Part shown: in pieces, positions 8,036-15,738 of the stretch
How positions within the stretch are numbered: position 1 is the stretch's first letter
Layout: every line of letters starts with the position of its first letter
NCBI GenBank assembly: GCA_007128275.1
Contig: SKXR01000163.1
Span: forward strand, 1 to 23,290
Direction of reading: 5' to 3'
Length of the DNA stretch: 23,290 nt
Source: Kiritimatiellia bacterium
GTDB taxonomy: Bacteria; Verrucomicrobiota; Kiritimatiellia; SLAD01
Notes under the pieces: generated by a model
Told to the model about the DNA's origin: nothing
The model's database searches: none
Seen by the model: the letters and a program-made list of their open reading frames with translations, nothing else
Position numbers and translations under genes: made by a program

Positions 8036-8625
8036 AATCCGGGCATGGTGGCGTGACCTTCCGCGCTGATGCCTTCGCGGCGCAGAACGCGCCATATGGT
8101 CAGGCACAGGATTTTGAGGTCCAGCCCCAACGAGCAGTGATCCACGTACCAGACATCGTACCGGAAGCGGTCCTCCCAGGTTTGCGCGTTGCGGCCGTTC
8201 ACCTGGGCCCAGCCGGTTATCCCGGGGCGGACCTCGTGGCGACGCGCCTGCTCGGCGTTGTAGAGGGGCAGATAGCGCATCATCAGTGGGCGCGGTCCCA
8301 CCAGACTCATCTCGCCCTTGAGTACATTATAGAGTTCCGGCAACTCGTCGAGGGACGCCGCACGCAGCTTGCGGCCCAGCGGCGTGAGTCGATCCGCGTC
8401 CGGCCCCGGCTGATTGCTCATGGTCCTGAATTTCCATACCCCGAACGGGCGGCCATTCAGGCCGGGCCGTTCATGCCGAAATAGGATCGGCCGTCCCATG
8501 CGCACACAAATCAGCAATGCTACAAGCGCCATGACCGGCGCTAGCAGCACGAAACCGGTCGCGGCAAGGACGAGATCCAACCCCCGTTTCCCGTATGTAC
8601 GATAAACACTCACATTCAATGCCAC
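8014..8625 (-). CDS. Polyprenyl-phosphate phosphoglycosyl transferase (PglC/WcaJ catalytic-domain type)
   Basis: A 203-residue monotopic phosphoglycosyl transferase consisting only of the catalytic domain. It transfers a sugar 1-phosphate from a UDP-sugar to undecaprenyl phosphate and so starts glycan assembly at the cytoplasmic membrane face. It has the N-terminal KRGLDLVLAATGF re-entrant membrane helix (about 13-40), FRHERPGLNGRPF and KFRTM, the SLDELPELYNVLKGEMSLVGPRPL region with the catalytic Asp-Glu pair, and PGITGWAQVNGRN. The short PglC-like form fits an N,N'-diacetylbacillosamine-type substrate. The start is GTG at 8625, one base after the TAA of the upstream glycosyltransferase. The 3' end overlaps the convergent sulfotransferase by 22 bases. 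Confidence 0.93.
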   Translation of the reverse strand: MALNVSVYRTYGKRGLDLVLAATGFVLLAPVMALVALLICVRMGRPILFRHERPGLNGRPFGVWKFRTMSNQPGPDADRLTPLGRKLRAASLDELPELYNVLKGEMSLVGPRPLMMRYLPLYNAEQARRHEVRPGITGWAQVNGRNAQTWEDRFRYDVWYVDHCSLGLDLKILCLTIWRVLRREGISAEGHATMPGFQGTPRD

Positions 8626-8626
8626 C

Positions 8627-9790
8627 TTACAATTGCATCGCGTCCAACATCACCCGGTTGACTTTATGCACATCAAACCGCTCTTCCGCAATCTCTCTGC
8701 TGCGCCGCCCCCACACGGCAACCCGCTCCGGTTGTTCCACCACGACGGCGAGGGCGGCGGTAAGGGCCTCCGCGTCACGCGGACGGATCAGCAAGCCGTT
8801 CTCACCTTCCATCACCGGTTCGCCGCGCGCCTGTTGTTCGCGCCCAAGCGCGGTGAGCGGAACAGTCTCGCGACAACCGGGCATATCCGTCGTGATGACC
8901 GGTCGCCCGGAGGCCATGGCTTCCAGGATGGTGCGCGGCAGTCCTTCGCGGTAAAAGGAGGGAAGCACAAACACCCGGCACTCGCGCAGCACCGGCCGCA
9001 CATCGGTCAGGTGACCGAGATATTCGATCGCGCCGATATCGCGCCACGCCTGTACTTCGTCCTCGCGAATGCCGTTTGGATTCGGATCCAACCCGCCGAC
9101 CAACAGGAACCGGGCGGCAGGACAACGCGCCTTCACGGCCCGCGCCGCCTCCGCATATTCGCGCACCCCTTTGTCCCCCAACAGACGGGCAATCAATAAG
9201 AAGACCGGCTCCTCGGGCACGGGCGACGAAGCATAGTGATCCATATCAACGCCCGACCCGTTCACCCGCGTGGCGCACGCTTCGGCAACAAGATGATGCG
9301 TTTGAAAGTACGATGGATCATCCGGGTTCTGAAAAAACACTCGGCGGCACCCTTTCAAGGCGCTTCGATAGAGTCCGTGCACCAAGCGGGACAGAAAACC
9401 GCGTCCGCCCGTTAAGGCATATCCCAAACCGGTCACCAACGCATATCGTTCCGGGACGCGGCACAGTCGACCGGCCAGCCCCCCGTAAATCACGGCCTTG
9501 ATCGTGTAGGCCAACACCACATCGGGACGATGCTCGCGCATCAGGCGCACAAGTTTCCACAACAACGCGGCGTCGTGGACCGGGTTGAGGCCCGCTCGGG
9601 AAAGGGGAAGCGGCACATACGTTACGCCCATTTCGCCCAGGACCGTTTCAGCCCGTTCATTGGGTTCGCCGGAAGCCGCCACCACGCGGTGGCCCGCATG
9701 AACCATCGCCTTGAGCAGCGGGCCGCGGAAGTTCACTAACGAACGACTGATACCTCCAATAACCAGAATGGTTTTGGTTTCCGCGCTCAC
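8627..9790 (-). CDS. GT4-family glycosyltransferase (PglA-like)
   Basis: A 387-residue GT-B retaining glycosyltransferase. The N-terminal acceptor domain carries a conserved segment with SRSLVNFRGPL and VVLAYTIKAVIYGGLAGR. The C-terminal nucleotide-sugar domain has ARLLGDKGVREY (about 201-212) and the EX7E motif REGLPRTILEAMASGRPV (about 281-298; Glu282 and Glu290). The overall pattern resembles PglA-type enzymes that add the second sugar to undecaprenyl-diphospho-bacillosamine. Its place immediately before the PglC-like gene supports that. The start codon is GTG at 9790, overlapping the upstream TGA as GTGA. Donor sugar is not determined. Confidence 0.91.
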   Translation of the reverse strand: MSAETKTILVIGGISRSLVNFRGPLLKAMVHAGHRVVAASGEPNERAETVLGEMGVTYVPLPLSRAGLNPVHDAALLWKLVRLMREHRPDVVLAYTIKAVIYGGLAGRLCRVPERYALVTGLGYALTGGRGFLSRLVHGLYRSALKGCRRVFFQNPDDPSYFQTHHLVAEACATRVNGSGVDMDHYASSPVPEEPVFLLIARLLGDKGVREYAEAARAVKARCPAARFLLVGGLDPNPNGIREDEVQAWRDIGAIEYLGHLTDVRPVLRECRVFVLPSFYREGLPRTILEAMASGRPVITTDMPGCRETVPLTALGREQQARGEPVMEGENGLLIRPRDAEALTAALAVVVEQPERVAVWGRRSREIAEERFDVHKVNRVMLDAMQL

Positions 9791-10890
9791 GTTTCACCCG
9801 CGTAGAGTGTTTCGTATTGGTCGACAATGCGCTCTATAGGGTATCGTTCCTCCACCCGGCGACGCGCCGCCACCCCCAACGCCTGGAGATCGTCGCCCAG
9901 CAGGTCCGTCCAGGCCTCCGCCAACGACTGCGGATCACGCGCCGGAACGACGCGTCCCGTGTCGCCGATAATCCGTCGTGCATCGCCCACGTCCGTCGCA
10001 ACGCACGGGACGCCGCAGGCCATCGCTTCGCCGAGCACGTTCGGAAACGCCTCGCCCCATGCGGAGCTGGATGCGAGCAGGTCACACGCCTGCATCAGGC
10101 CGGCGATATCCTCCTGTTCACCGAGCAGATGAATGCGTTCATCCGTCCATTCGGACAGAGCGGGATTCGCGGGATCCACACCGCGTCCGGCCAATACAAA
10201 ACGCGTGTTCGGATGCCGTTGCAGATGAATCGTCGCGGCGCGAAGAAGGGTCGCATGATCTTTCATCGGGTGAAAGCGCGCCACCATGCCGATCACCACG
10301 GCGTCCGGGGGCAGGCCGAACCGTTCGCGCACCGCCGCGCGCTTTTCCGGTTCGGGCAACCAGCGTGCCAGGTCAAAGCCGTTCGGGATGATCAGGCGCC
10401 GTGCCGCGTCGTACCCCAAGGCCTCGTGCTGATCCGCGGCGGCTTCGCTGTTGTACAGGATCTTGTGCGGCCGGGTTGAAAGGCGCGCGCCCCCGCGGAT
10501 CAGCCAGCGCGTCAGGGTCTTCTCATCCGCCAGCCGCGTGATGGAATGTCGGATATTCCAATACAGCCTCGGCTTTCCGTGAAGCACGCGCCACATCCGC
10601 CACGCCGCCAGGTTCCCGTGGTACATCCACCCCTGCAATACATCGGGCGACCGGGCGCGGGCCAATGCGTTCAGGCGCCTGATGTCGCGCGGAGACGGGA
10701 ATCCGCGCCGCATAGGGAGCGTATGGACGCGCACCCCCGCAGCGATGACGCGCTTTTCCAAGACGCCGAGCGGCATCAGGGAAATGACTTCATGCTCCCA
10801 CGCGGTACGCCGTCGGTGTTCCAACAGCTTGGTCAACATCATCTCGGCCCCGCCCACAGACAGATCCGTGATCACATGACAGATTTTCAC
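9787..10890 (-). CDS. GT4-family glycosyltransferase
   Basis: A 367-residue GT-B glycosyltransferase. It begins VKICHVITDLSVGGAE, where GGAE (about 14-17) is the usual family glycine loop. The C-terminal half has FVLAGRG, HLLGEQEDIAGLMQACDLL and the EX7E motif WGEAFPNVLGEAMACGVP (about 278-295; Glu280 and Glu288). It should add a sugar to the lipid-linked oligosaccharide in the cytoplasm. The start is taken as GTG at 10890. It overlaps the upstream TGA as GTGA and is preceded by a strong Shine-Dalgarno run, GGAGGAGGAG, about 6 nt upstream. An ATG at 10908 is in frame but overlaps that run. The stop overlaps the next gene's GTG. Confidence 0.9.
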   Translation of the reverse strand: MKICHVITDLSVGGAEMMLTKLLEHRRRTAWEHEVISLMPLGVLEKRVIAAGVRVHTLPMRRGFPSPRDIRRLNALARARSPDVLQGWMYHGNLAAWRMWRVLHGKPRLYWNIRHSITRLADEKTLTRWLIRGGARLSTRPHKILYNSEAAADQHEALGYDAARRLIIPNGFDLARWLPEPEKRAAVRERFGLPPDAVVIGMVARFHPMKDHATLLRAATIHLQRHPNTRFVLAGRGVDPANPALSEWTDERIHLLGEQEDIAGLMQACDLLASSSAWGEAFPNVLGEAMACGVPCVATDVGDARRIIGDTGRVVPARDPQSLAEAWTDLLGDDLQALGVAARRRVEERYPIERIVDQYETLYAGET

Positions 10891-12185
10891 GCGGGACTCC
10901 TCCTCCATGACCGGGCAATCCGCGGCACACCGGCCTTCCGATGCAGCCACTCCATGATCACGGGAATTCCCAGGACGAACAGAATCCAGTTATGCGTCTG
11001 ATTGTGGCGCCATGCGGTCCCGTAATTGTGCGTGCCCAAGGCCCACATGACGGTGATGGACACGTATACGGCCATCAACAACGACAAGACGGAACGCTCA
11101 TCACCGCGCACCCGAAACCAGCGCGCGCAAATGATGGCCAACAACAGCATGCGGATCACGGACTCCATGAATACCGGAAGGTCCACGACTTTCTGCACCT
11201 GATGGGGCCACGGCGCAAACAGGTAATTGCCGAGTATGGACCCGGCACTGCTCGCAAAACGCAGGGGCGACGACAGATCAAGCTCCGCACCGTAAAAGGT
11301 GCGGGCCTCCTGCCGGCCCGCGCTCACCCGAATGTCTGTTGTGTATTCGACAATTTCCCCGGTGGCAATCATCCGGAAGACATTCAATCCGGGCACTGGA
11401 TAGCGCGTGCTCAACGCGACCAAGGCGGCGGCGACCAAAAGGAATACGCCCAGACCGGCGAGCTTGTGTTTCATCCTCATACGCGTGCCGCCCGCGTCAC
11501 CGCTCCCGCGGATGGGCCAGAAGGCCAGCAACGGGATCAACGCAAGGGCATAGACGATCAGACCGCGATGAAACAGGCCCATCGCCACGGCGGCGGCCGC
11601 CAAGCCGATGAGAAATCGCCATTGCCGCGGATAGGCATAATGATATTTCAGGCCCATCAACACGGCCGTCATCAGAAACAGGGATTGATAGATTTCCCGC
11701 ATCGGGATGGAGCTCAGGATCAGGAACGGCGGCCACAGCCCGTACACCCACAGCACGACGACGGCATGACGTCCCGCACCGATGTATTCGACGATACGCA
11801 CCAACACCGCGCAGGAAAACAGGAATGCGAGAATGCTTAATTGATGCGCCAATAGATGCGAAGTGCCCGCCACGCGAAATGCCAGGCTCAACAGGTTCCC
11901 ATAGAAGGGAGCGCCAATGCCGAAGCCGGCCGGATCGTCGAACGACAGATACGCGGCCCACAAATAGAACCCTCTCGCGTCCGCGCCCGCCAACGGCACG
12001 GTGAAGACAAAGGTGTTGATGACCGCCACCGCATGATGGGCGGTCAGCAGGCACCATATCACCGGAATCAGGGAACGCCGACGCAGAAAGACGGGGAAAC
12101 AAGACACCATGAAGTAGCTGGCGACCAGCAAAAGCCATGCAATTACATGATAGAAAAAGACATCCGCCATAACCGGGTTCCCCAT
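10887..12185 (-). CDS. Polytopic membrane protein, candidate Wzy-type polysaccharide polymerase
   Basis: A 432-residue protein with about ten hydrophobic helices and a large loop in the second half (roughly IATGEIVEYTTDIRVSAGRQ). A GADARGFYLWA segment follows the first helices, and an SSIPMREIYQSLFLM segment lies mid-protein. Asp/Tyr near the first periplasmic loop and an Arg-Glu in a mid-protein helix recall EpsG/Wzy-like polymerases, but no family is firmly recognised. The locus has Wzx and a phosphoglycosyl transferase, so a polymerase is expected and this is the best candidate. The ATG at 12185 has CGGAG about 10 nt upstream; ATG 12170 is an alternative. The frame is open to 12266, but the extra segment is Arg/His-rich and unlike a membrane protein N-terminus. 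Confidence 0.78.
   Translation of the reverse strand: MGNPVMADVFFYHVIAWLLLVASYFMVSCFPVFLRRRSLIPVIWCLLTAHHAVAVINTFVFTVPLAGADARGFYLWAAYLSFDDPAGFGIGAPFYGNLLSLAFRVAGTSHLLAHQLSILAFLFSCAVLVRIVEYIGAGRHAVVVLWVYGLWPPFLILSSIPMREIYQSLFLMTAVLMGLKYHYAYPRQWRFLIGLAAAAVAMGLFHRGLIVYALALIPLLAFWPIRGSGDAGGTRMRMKHKLAGLGVFLLVAAALVALSTRYPVPGLNVFRMIATGEIVEYTTDIRVSAGRQEARTFYGAELDLSSPLRFASSAGSILGNYLFAPWPHQVQKVVDLPVFMESVIRMLLLAIICARWFRVRGDERSVLSLLMAVYVSITVMWALGTHNYGTAWRHNQTHNWILFVLGIPVIMEWLHRKAGVPRIARSWRRSPA
10896..10905 (-). promoter_or_regulatory. Strong ribosome binding site deciding a GTG start
   Basis: The minus strand reads GGAGGAGGAGT here, five to six bases before the GTG at 10890. It lies inside the 3' end of the candidate polymerase gene. 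It selects the GTG over the in-frame ATG at 10908, which would place the run inside the coding sequence. Confidence 0.7.
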
Positions 12186-12421
12186 GATAAACGGGCTCCG
12201 GCGCCGATGTGCGCAACGGAGTCCGGGGCACAACACCCCATCGCCGAAGATAAAGATCGCGTGCACCCACGCCTATACAGTTCCATGCTGAACGGTGAAT
12301 GGAAAGTCCAAAAGCGCGATCAACGGAGCAGGCCCGCGCGCCCACAACGTGCTTGCGCTATCTCGTGCGATTCGTCATTTTCATCCGTGATGAACGAACC
12401 GTTACAGAACAGGAATCCGTC
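12186..12421. other. Divergent intergenic region
   Basis: This 236-bp gap separates the minus-strand candidate polymerase from the plus-strand GT2 gene and must hold promoters for both. An imperfect inverted repeat (GGGCTCCG at 12193-12200, CGGAGTCC at 12217-12224, seven of eight paired) lies next to the polymerase start. A TATACA hexamer lies near 12274 on the plus strand, but no good -35 box accompanies it. No coding potential resembling a known family was seen. Confidence 0.4.
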
Positions 12422-13354
12422 ATGAGCAACCGGGCCATCGACATATCGGTCGCCATCCCCTCCTACAACCGGGCCCGCCTATTGCCCAAGGCCATTGAAA
12501 GCGTCCTGCGCCAGACCTTTCAGGACTTCGAACTGATGGTGGTGGACGACGGTTCCGCAGACAACACGCAGGAAGTGGTCGAGGGCTACGATGACGACCG
12601 GATTCGATACATCCCGCACGACAAAAATCGCGGGCTGAATCCCGCGCGGAATACCGGGATCAGGAACGCGCGCGGCGCGTTTGTGGCCTTTCTCGATTCA
12701 GACGACGAGTGGATGCCCGATAAGCTGGCCGAACAACGGCGGCTTTTCGATCATTCACCGTTCACGCGACTCGGGGTGGTCTATGCCGGCTTGGAACTCT
12801 TCTTTCCGTCCGGAGAACACCGGGAGATTGTCCCCCGCAAGCGCGGGGACGTACTGAACGATCAGCTCACCGCCAACTTGGTGCAGGGAGGCAGCAACGC
12901 CTTGGTTCGGAAGGACGTGTACGAACAGGTAGGCCTGTTCGATGAAGCCGACGCCCTGTGGGGAGGATGGGATGACATCGAAATGTGGATACGCGTGGCG
13001 CATCGCTGGCAATTCGATTTTGTACCCAAGCCGCTGTTCAAGATGTACAAGCACGAGGAGAGCCGCTCCCTCGTGATCAGCAAGGAAAACCCGGACCGCC
13101 TTATCGAGGCGTTGCACTATGTGCTGGAGAAACACCAAGCGTCGTTTGACCGGCATCCGCCGGCCAAGGCCAGAATGTGGCGGAACATGGGCACGCACCA
13201 TGTAGCGGCGGATCAGATGTCGGCCGCACGAAAATGTTTTATCGAGGCCATTCGCGCCAACCCCGGCGCACCGCGCAGTTACATGAATCTGCTTGTCTCC
13301 TTACTCGGGGCAAAGGCGTACACGACGATCTCAAGACGGAAACGCGGATTCTAG
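12422..13354 (+). CDS. GT2-family glycosyltransferase
   Basis: A 310-residue GT-A inverting glycosyltransferase. The family core is at the N-terminus: SVAIPSYNRARLL (about 9-21), VVDDGSADNT (about 40-49, nucleotide binding), PARNTGIRNARG and AFLDSDDEW (about 89-97, carrying the metal-binding DxD). GGWDDIEMWIRV downstream contains the acidic catalytic-base region. The last 60 residues (HHVAADQMSAARKCFIEAIR) look like a single tetratricopeptide-type helix pair. There is no membrane segment, so it acts on the cytoplasmic face. The ATG at 12422 has AGGAA about 7 nt upstream. The frame is open back to 12299, but that extension is Arg-rich and has no family match. It is one of only three plus-strand genes. 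Confidence 0.92.
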   Translation: MSNRAIDISVAIPSYNRARLLPKAIESVLRQTFQDFELMVVDDGSADNTQEVVEGYDDDRIRYIPHDKNRGLNPARNTGIRNARGAFVAFLDSDDEWMPDKLAEQRRLFDHSPFTRLGVVYAGLELFFPSGEHREIVPRKRGDVLNDQLTANLVQGGSNALVRKDVYEQVGLFDEADALWGGWDDIEMWIRVAHRWQFDFVPKPLFKMYKHEESRSLVISKENPDRLIEALHYVLEKHQASFDRHPPAKARMWRNMGTHHVAADQMSAARKCFIEAIRANPGAPRSYMNLLVSLLGAKAYTTISRRKRGF

Positions 13355-13359
13355 AACCG

Positions 13360-13467
13360 ATCCCAAGACCAGGCCTGGCCGGCCCGCCGCAAGCGGCGGC
13401 CCTACAAAGAGCCGGCACACGAGCCTGTAAAGCGCGCGCGTGCGCGCCGGCGAGTCTGTTTTGGGAT
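13360..13467. repeat. Structured, repeat-like intergenic element between convergent genes
   Basis: The 120-bp gap between the GT2 and sulfotransferase stop codons is bounded by 7-bp inverted ends, ATCCCAA (13360-13366) and TTGGGAT (13461-13467). Reading both ends inward, 9 of the first 10 bases agree. Inside are a GC-rich hairpin CCGCCGC-aa-GCGGCGG (13384-13399) and two GCCGGC blocks with flanking CACG/CGTG, plus an alternating GCGCGC run near 13434-13447. It could be a MITE-like or REP-like dispersed element, or a bidirectional terminator. No T-tract is present. Confidence 0.5.
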
Positions 13468-13474
13468 ATAGGTG

Positions 13475-14494
13475 CTAGTTGCCGCTGCGCCGTTCGTCCG
13501 GCCCCGCGTCCTGGCGGCGAATGATCGCTTCGTCGACGGGCGGGCGCGGAAAGAGTCTACCGACACGTTGTCGATGATACGTCCACGCGCGCTGCATGCG
13601 AGCCCGAACGGATCCCGATCGGGCATCGGTCGCCGGCTCATAGCCAAACTGTAGAAGCATATCGCGGGTGGCGCTTTCAATGGCATGCAGCTCTTTCTGC
13701 GAGAAACACGACTCCTTTTCCCATTGGCCGATCAAGTCTGGATTGAACGGCGTGGTGGTGTGCGGATGAATATGGCGTGTGTCTCCGATCAGCCGGGCGC
13801 CGTCCCGGTTGCCTTCATGGAACGTGATCATTCCCGCGTCGAACGGCTCGCCCAGGAACGAACAGATCGCGCGGCACACGGTATCAGGATCCCGAACCAA
13901 ATCCTCGTACCGAACGACATGGACGCGATCGGGATACCGCTTCCGCGCGGCGACGATATGCCGCCCCATGACATGACACACGGTCGCCGCGGCATCCACT
14001 TCCTGTGTACGAAGATTTCTGACGATCGAGCGCACCACATCGCGCGGATCCCGAACAATCGCGATAAAATGCGCGTCCGGGAAGGCGCGCAACGTATACC
14101 CGGTATACCCCGCCAGATAGATTTCGCGCTTGTTCCCCAGCCACGCGGTTCCGCCGCCCGTGCGGCGCGCATACAGCTGAAACAGCTGATCGAGAAACGA
14201 GGCCACCGTCCAGTCCGCTCCATCAACCAGCATCCTGTCGACATCCTCCGCGACCGCGCCGGGCCAACTGGTCAATTGCTGATCCTTCCGAACCCAGTGT
14301 TGCAACAGGGCGCGATCCTCCGCGGACAAGGGCCGATGCGGCGAACGGCGCAATCGGAACAGCCAGCCAATCAGGCGGGTCTCAGGAGCGATGGTGATGC
14401 GGGGATGTGCCGACAACACAAGTTGTAGCAACGTGGTGCCGCTCCGAGGCGCGCCGGACGCAAACACGTGGCGCACCGTTCCGGATTCCTGCAT
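13475..14494 (-). CDS. Sulfotransferase family protein (Sulfotransfer_3-like)
   Basis: A 339-residue protein, the longest of the four sulfotransferases. The PAPS loop SGAPRSGTTLLQLVL is at about residues 13-27. The 3'-phosphate motif IVRDPRDVVRSIVR is at about 146-159, with Arg148 and Ser156 canonically spaced. VRYEDLVRDP further on is another common sulfotransferase segment. The C-terminal 60 residues are Arg-rich and low in conservation. The ATG at 14494 has AGGGGAG about 7 nt upstream and lies four bases past the SGNH gene's stop. ATG 14512 is an in-frame alternative that would overlap that gene. Its position next to the MBOAT/SGNH pair suggests a shared role in decorating the glycan. Confidence 0.88.
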   Translation of the reverse strand: MQESGTVRHVFASGAPRSGTTLLQLVLSAHPRITIAPETRLIGWLFRLRRSPHRPLSAEDRALLQHWVRKDQQLTSWPGAVAEDVDRMLVDGADWTVASFLDQLFQLYARRTGGGTAWLGNKREIYLAGYTGYTLRAFPDAHFIAIVRDPRDVVRSIVRNLRTQEVDAAATVCHVMGRHIVAARKRYPDRVHVVRYEDLVRDPDTVCRAICSFLGEPFDAGMITFHEGNRDGARLIGDTRHIHPHTTTPFNPDLIGQWEKESCFSQKELHAIESATRDMLLQFGYEPATDARSGSVRARMQRAWTYHRQRVGRLFPRPPVDEAIIRRQDAGPDERRSGN

Positions 14495-14498
14495 CGGG

Positions 14499-15728
14499 TC
14501 ACTCCCCTTCATGGGGCTGCCCCAGCAGCTCGCGCATGATGGCAAGGAAGCCAGGATACAGGCCCTCCGCTTGCAGGCTGTGCGCAAACGCGTTTGGATG
14601 CTGATCGCCCGGATAGAGGGCGAGGTCGGACTCCTGGTAGGGTCCAAACAAGCCGGGTGGCACTTCGACGATCCGCATGCCATGGTGTTCGGCCAATTCC
14701 TTTACCGTCTCATGGAACGAAACCCCCAACTCCCGCCGCCACGTCGCATCCTGACGGCGCAGAAGATACAGGACCACATGCTGATCGTCGGCCACCGCAT
14801 TCAACGCCGCCAATCCCTCTTTCAGATAGGTCCGTTCGCGTTCCGACACTTCGCGCGGTCGAGGCGTGTCTTCTTTCTGCGGCGTAAGGAACGAGATGAC
14901 GGTGCGGCCCATCATGTTGATATGCACCCGCACGACCCGGAAAAAGAAGAAACGGCTCATAAAGAAACGGAATCGTGGATCGACCACCTTCCGCCAAAGC
15001 GACACATTGACGACGCGCGTGCGCGGACCGAGCTCCTTGAAATCGCGTGGCTCAACCGCATAATGGTCCATGAAGAAAAAGATCATGTCCGGTTCGTATT
15101 CCAGGCCGGCATGCCGCAGGGTATGGACCATATTCCCCATCGAACTCCCCCCCCGGGACATATTCACAATTTCAATTTCGGTGTCGGGAAACGCCGTGTT
15201 GAGTTTCCTTTCAAGGATGGCGAACATGGTCTCATCGTCGGCCACGCCCGATCCCAACGGGACCGAGGCGCCGGTGACCACCACCCGAAAAGTACCGTCC
15301 GGTTTCGGGATCGCATAGTTGCGTCCCCGAAATCCGCGGTCGTTCACCGTAAACGGTTGCCCCTTGAACATGACCGTCTGATTCGGTTTCAGTCGCGTGT
15401 AGGTCTCGCGACTGAATTCGAACGTGGACCAAGGGTTGCCATAGCTGGCGGGCCGGTACCGGTCCAACGAAAGACCATCAAAGCCGAAATAGCGGAAACG
15501 GAAAGCAAACTCGCCGGCGGCGCCCACCAAGGGAATCATCAGGGTCAGCACATAGAGATGGCGACGGTACGTGGGCAGCCACCACCAGGAAAACACCCAA
15601 ACCATGAGAAACACGACGACGGGGATCATCAAATGGACCAGGTCCAGCAATAGCAGCGGGATGCCCAACAACGCGCCGGCACAGAGGATAAACCGGACCT
15701 GGCCGCGGTTGAAGAGCTTGGTTAGCAC
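14499..15728 (-). CDS. Membrane-anchored SGNH/GDSL-hydrolase-like protein
   Basis: About 409 residues from a GTG start. Two or three N-terminal hydrophobic helices are followed by a soluble SGNH-like domain. The nucleophile block reads VVVTGASVPLGSGV (Ser at about 155). An NMSRGGSSMGN segment fits the block II glycine. The C-terminal DQHPN (about 375-379) provides the Asp-His of the dyad. The usual block III Gly-x-Asn-Asp is not evident; MDHYAVEPRD stands there. Such proteins work beside MBOAT acyltransferases, as AlgJ/AlgX does with AlgI, in acylating polysaccharide, and this gene directly follows the MBOAT gene. The start is uncertain: the frame is open to a TTG at 15788, and the GTG at 15728 lies 10 bases after the MBOAT stop without a clear Shine-Dalgarno site. 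Confidence 0.78.
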   Translation of the reverse strand: MLTKLFNRGQVRFILCAGALLGIPLLLLDLVHLMIPVVVFLMVWVFSWWWLPTYRRHLYVLTLMIPLVGAAGEFAFRFRYFGFDGLSLDRYRPASYGNPWSTFEFSRETYTRLKPNQTVMFKGQPFTVNDRGFRGRNYAIPKPDGTFRVVVTGASVPLGSGVADDETMFAILERKLNTAFPDTEIEIVNMSRGGSSMGNMVHTLRHAGLEYEPDMIFFFMDHYAVEPRDFKELGPRTRVVNVSLWRKVVDPRFRFFMSRFFFFRVVRVHINMMGRTVISFLTPQKEDTPRPREVSERERTYLKEGLAALNAVADDQHVVLYLLRRQDATWRRELGVSFHETVKELAEHHGMRIVEVPPGLFGPYQESDLALYPGDQHPNAFAHSLQAEGLYPGFLAIMRELLGQPHEGE

Positions 15729-15738
15729 ACGAATTTGT

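Noticed and set aside
12299..12421. N-terminal extension of the GT2 frame
   Set aside because: Arg-rich and unlike GT2 N-termini; ATG 12422 has a Shine-Dalgarno site and is followed directly by the GT2 core.
13433..13450. Alternating GCGCGC run as a possible Z-DNA or CRISPR-like unit
   Set aside because: It is a single short run without periodic repeats or spacers; it is treated as part of the intergenic structured element.
14391..15653. 420-codon plus-strand open frame
   Set aside because: Antisense to the SGNH-like gene and the sulfotransferase start; low-complexity basic translation (His/Arg/Gln-rich), no domain.
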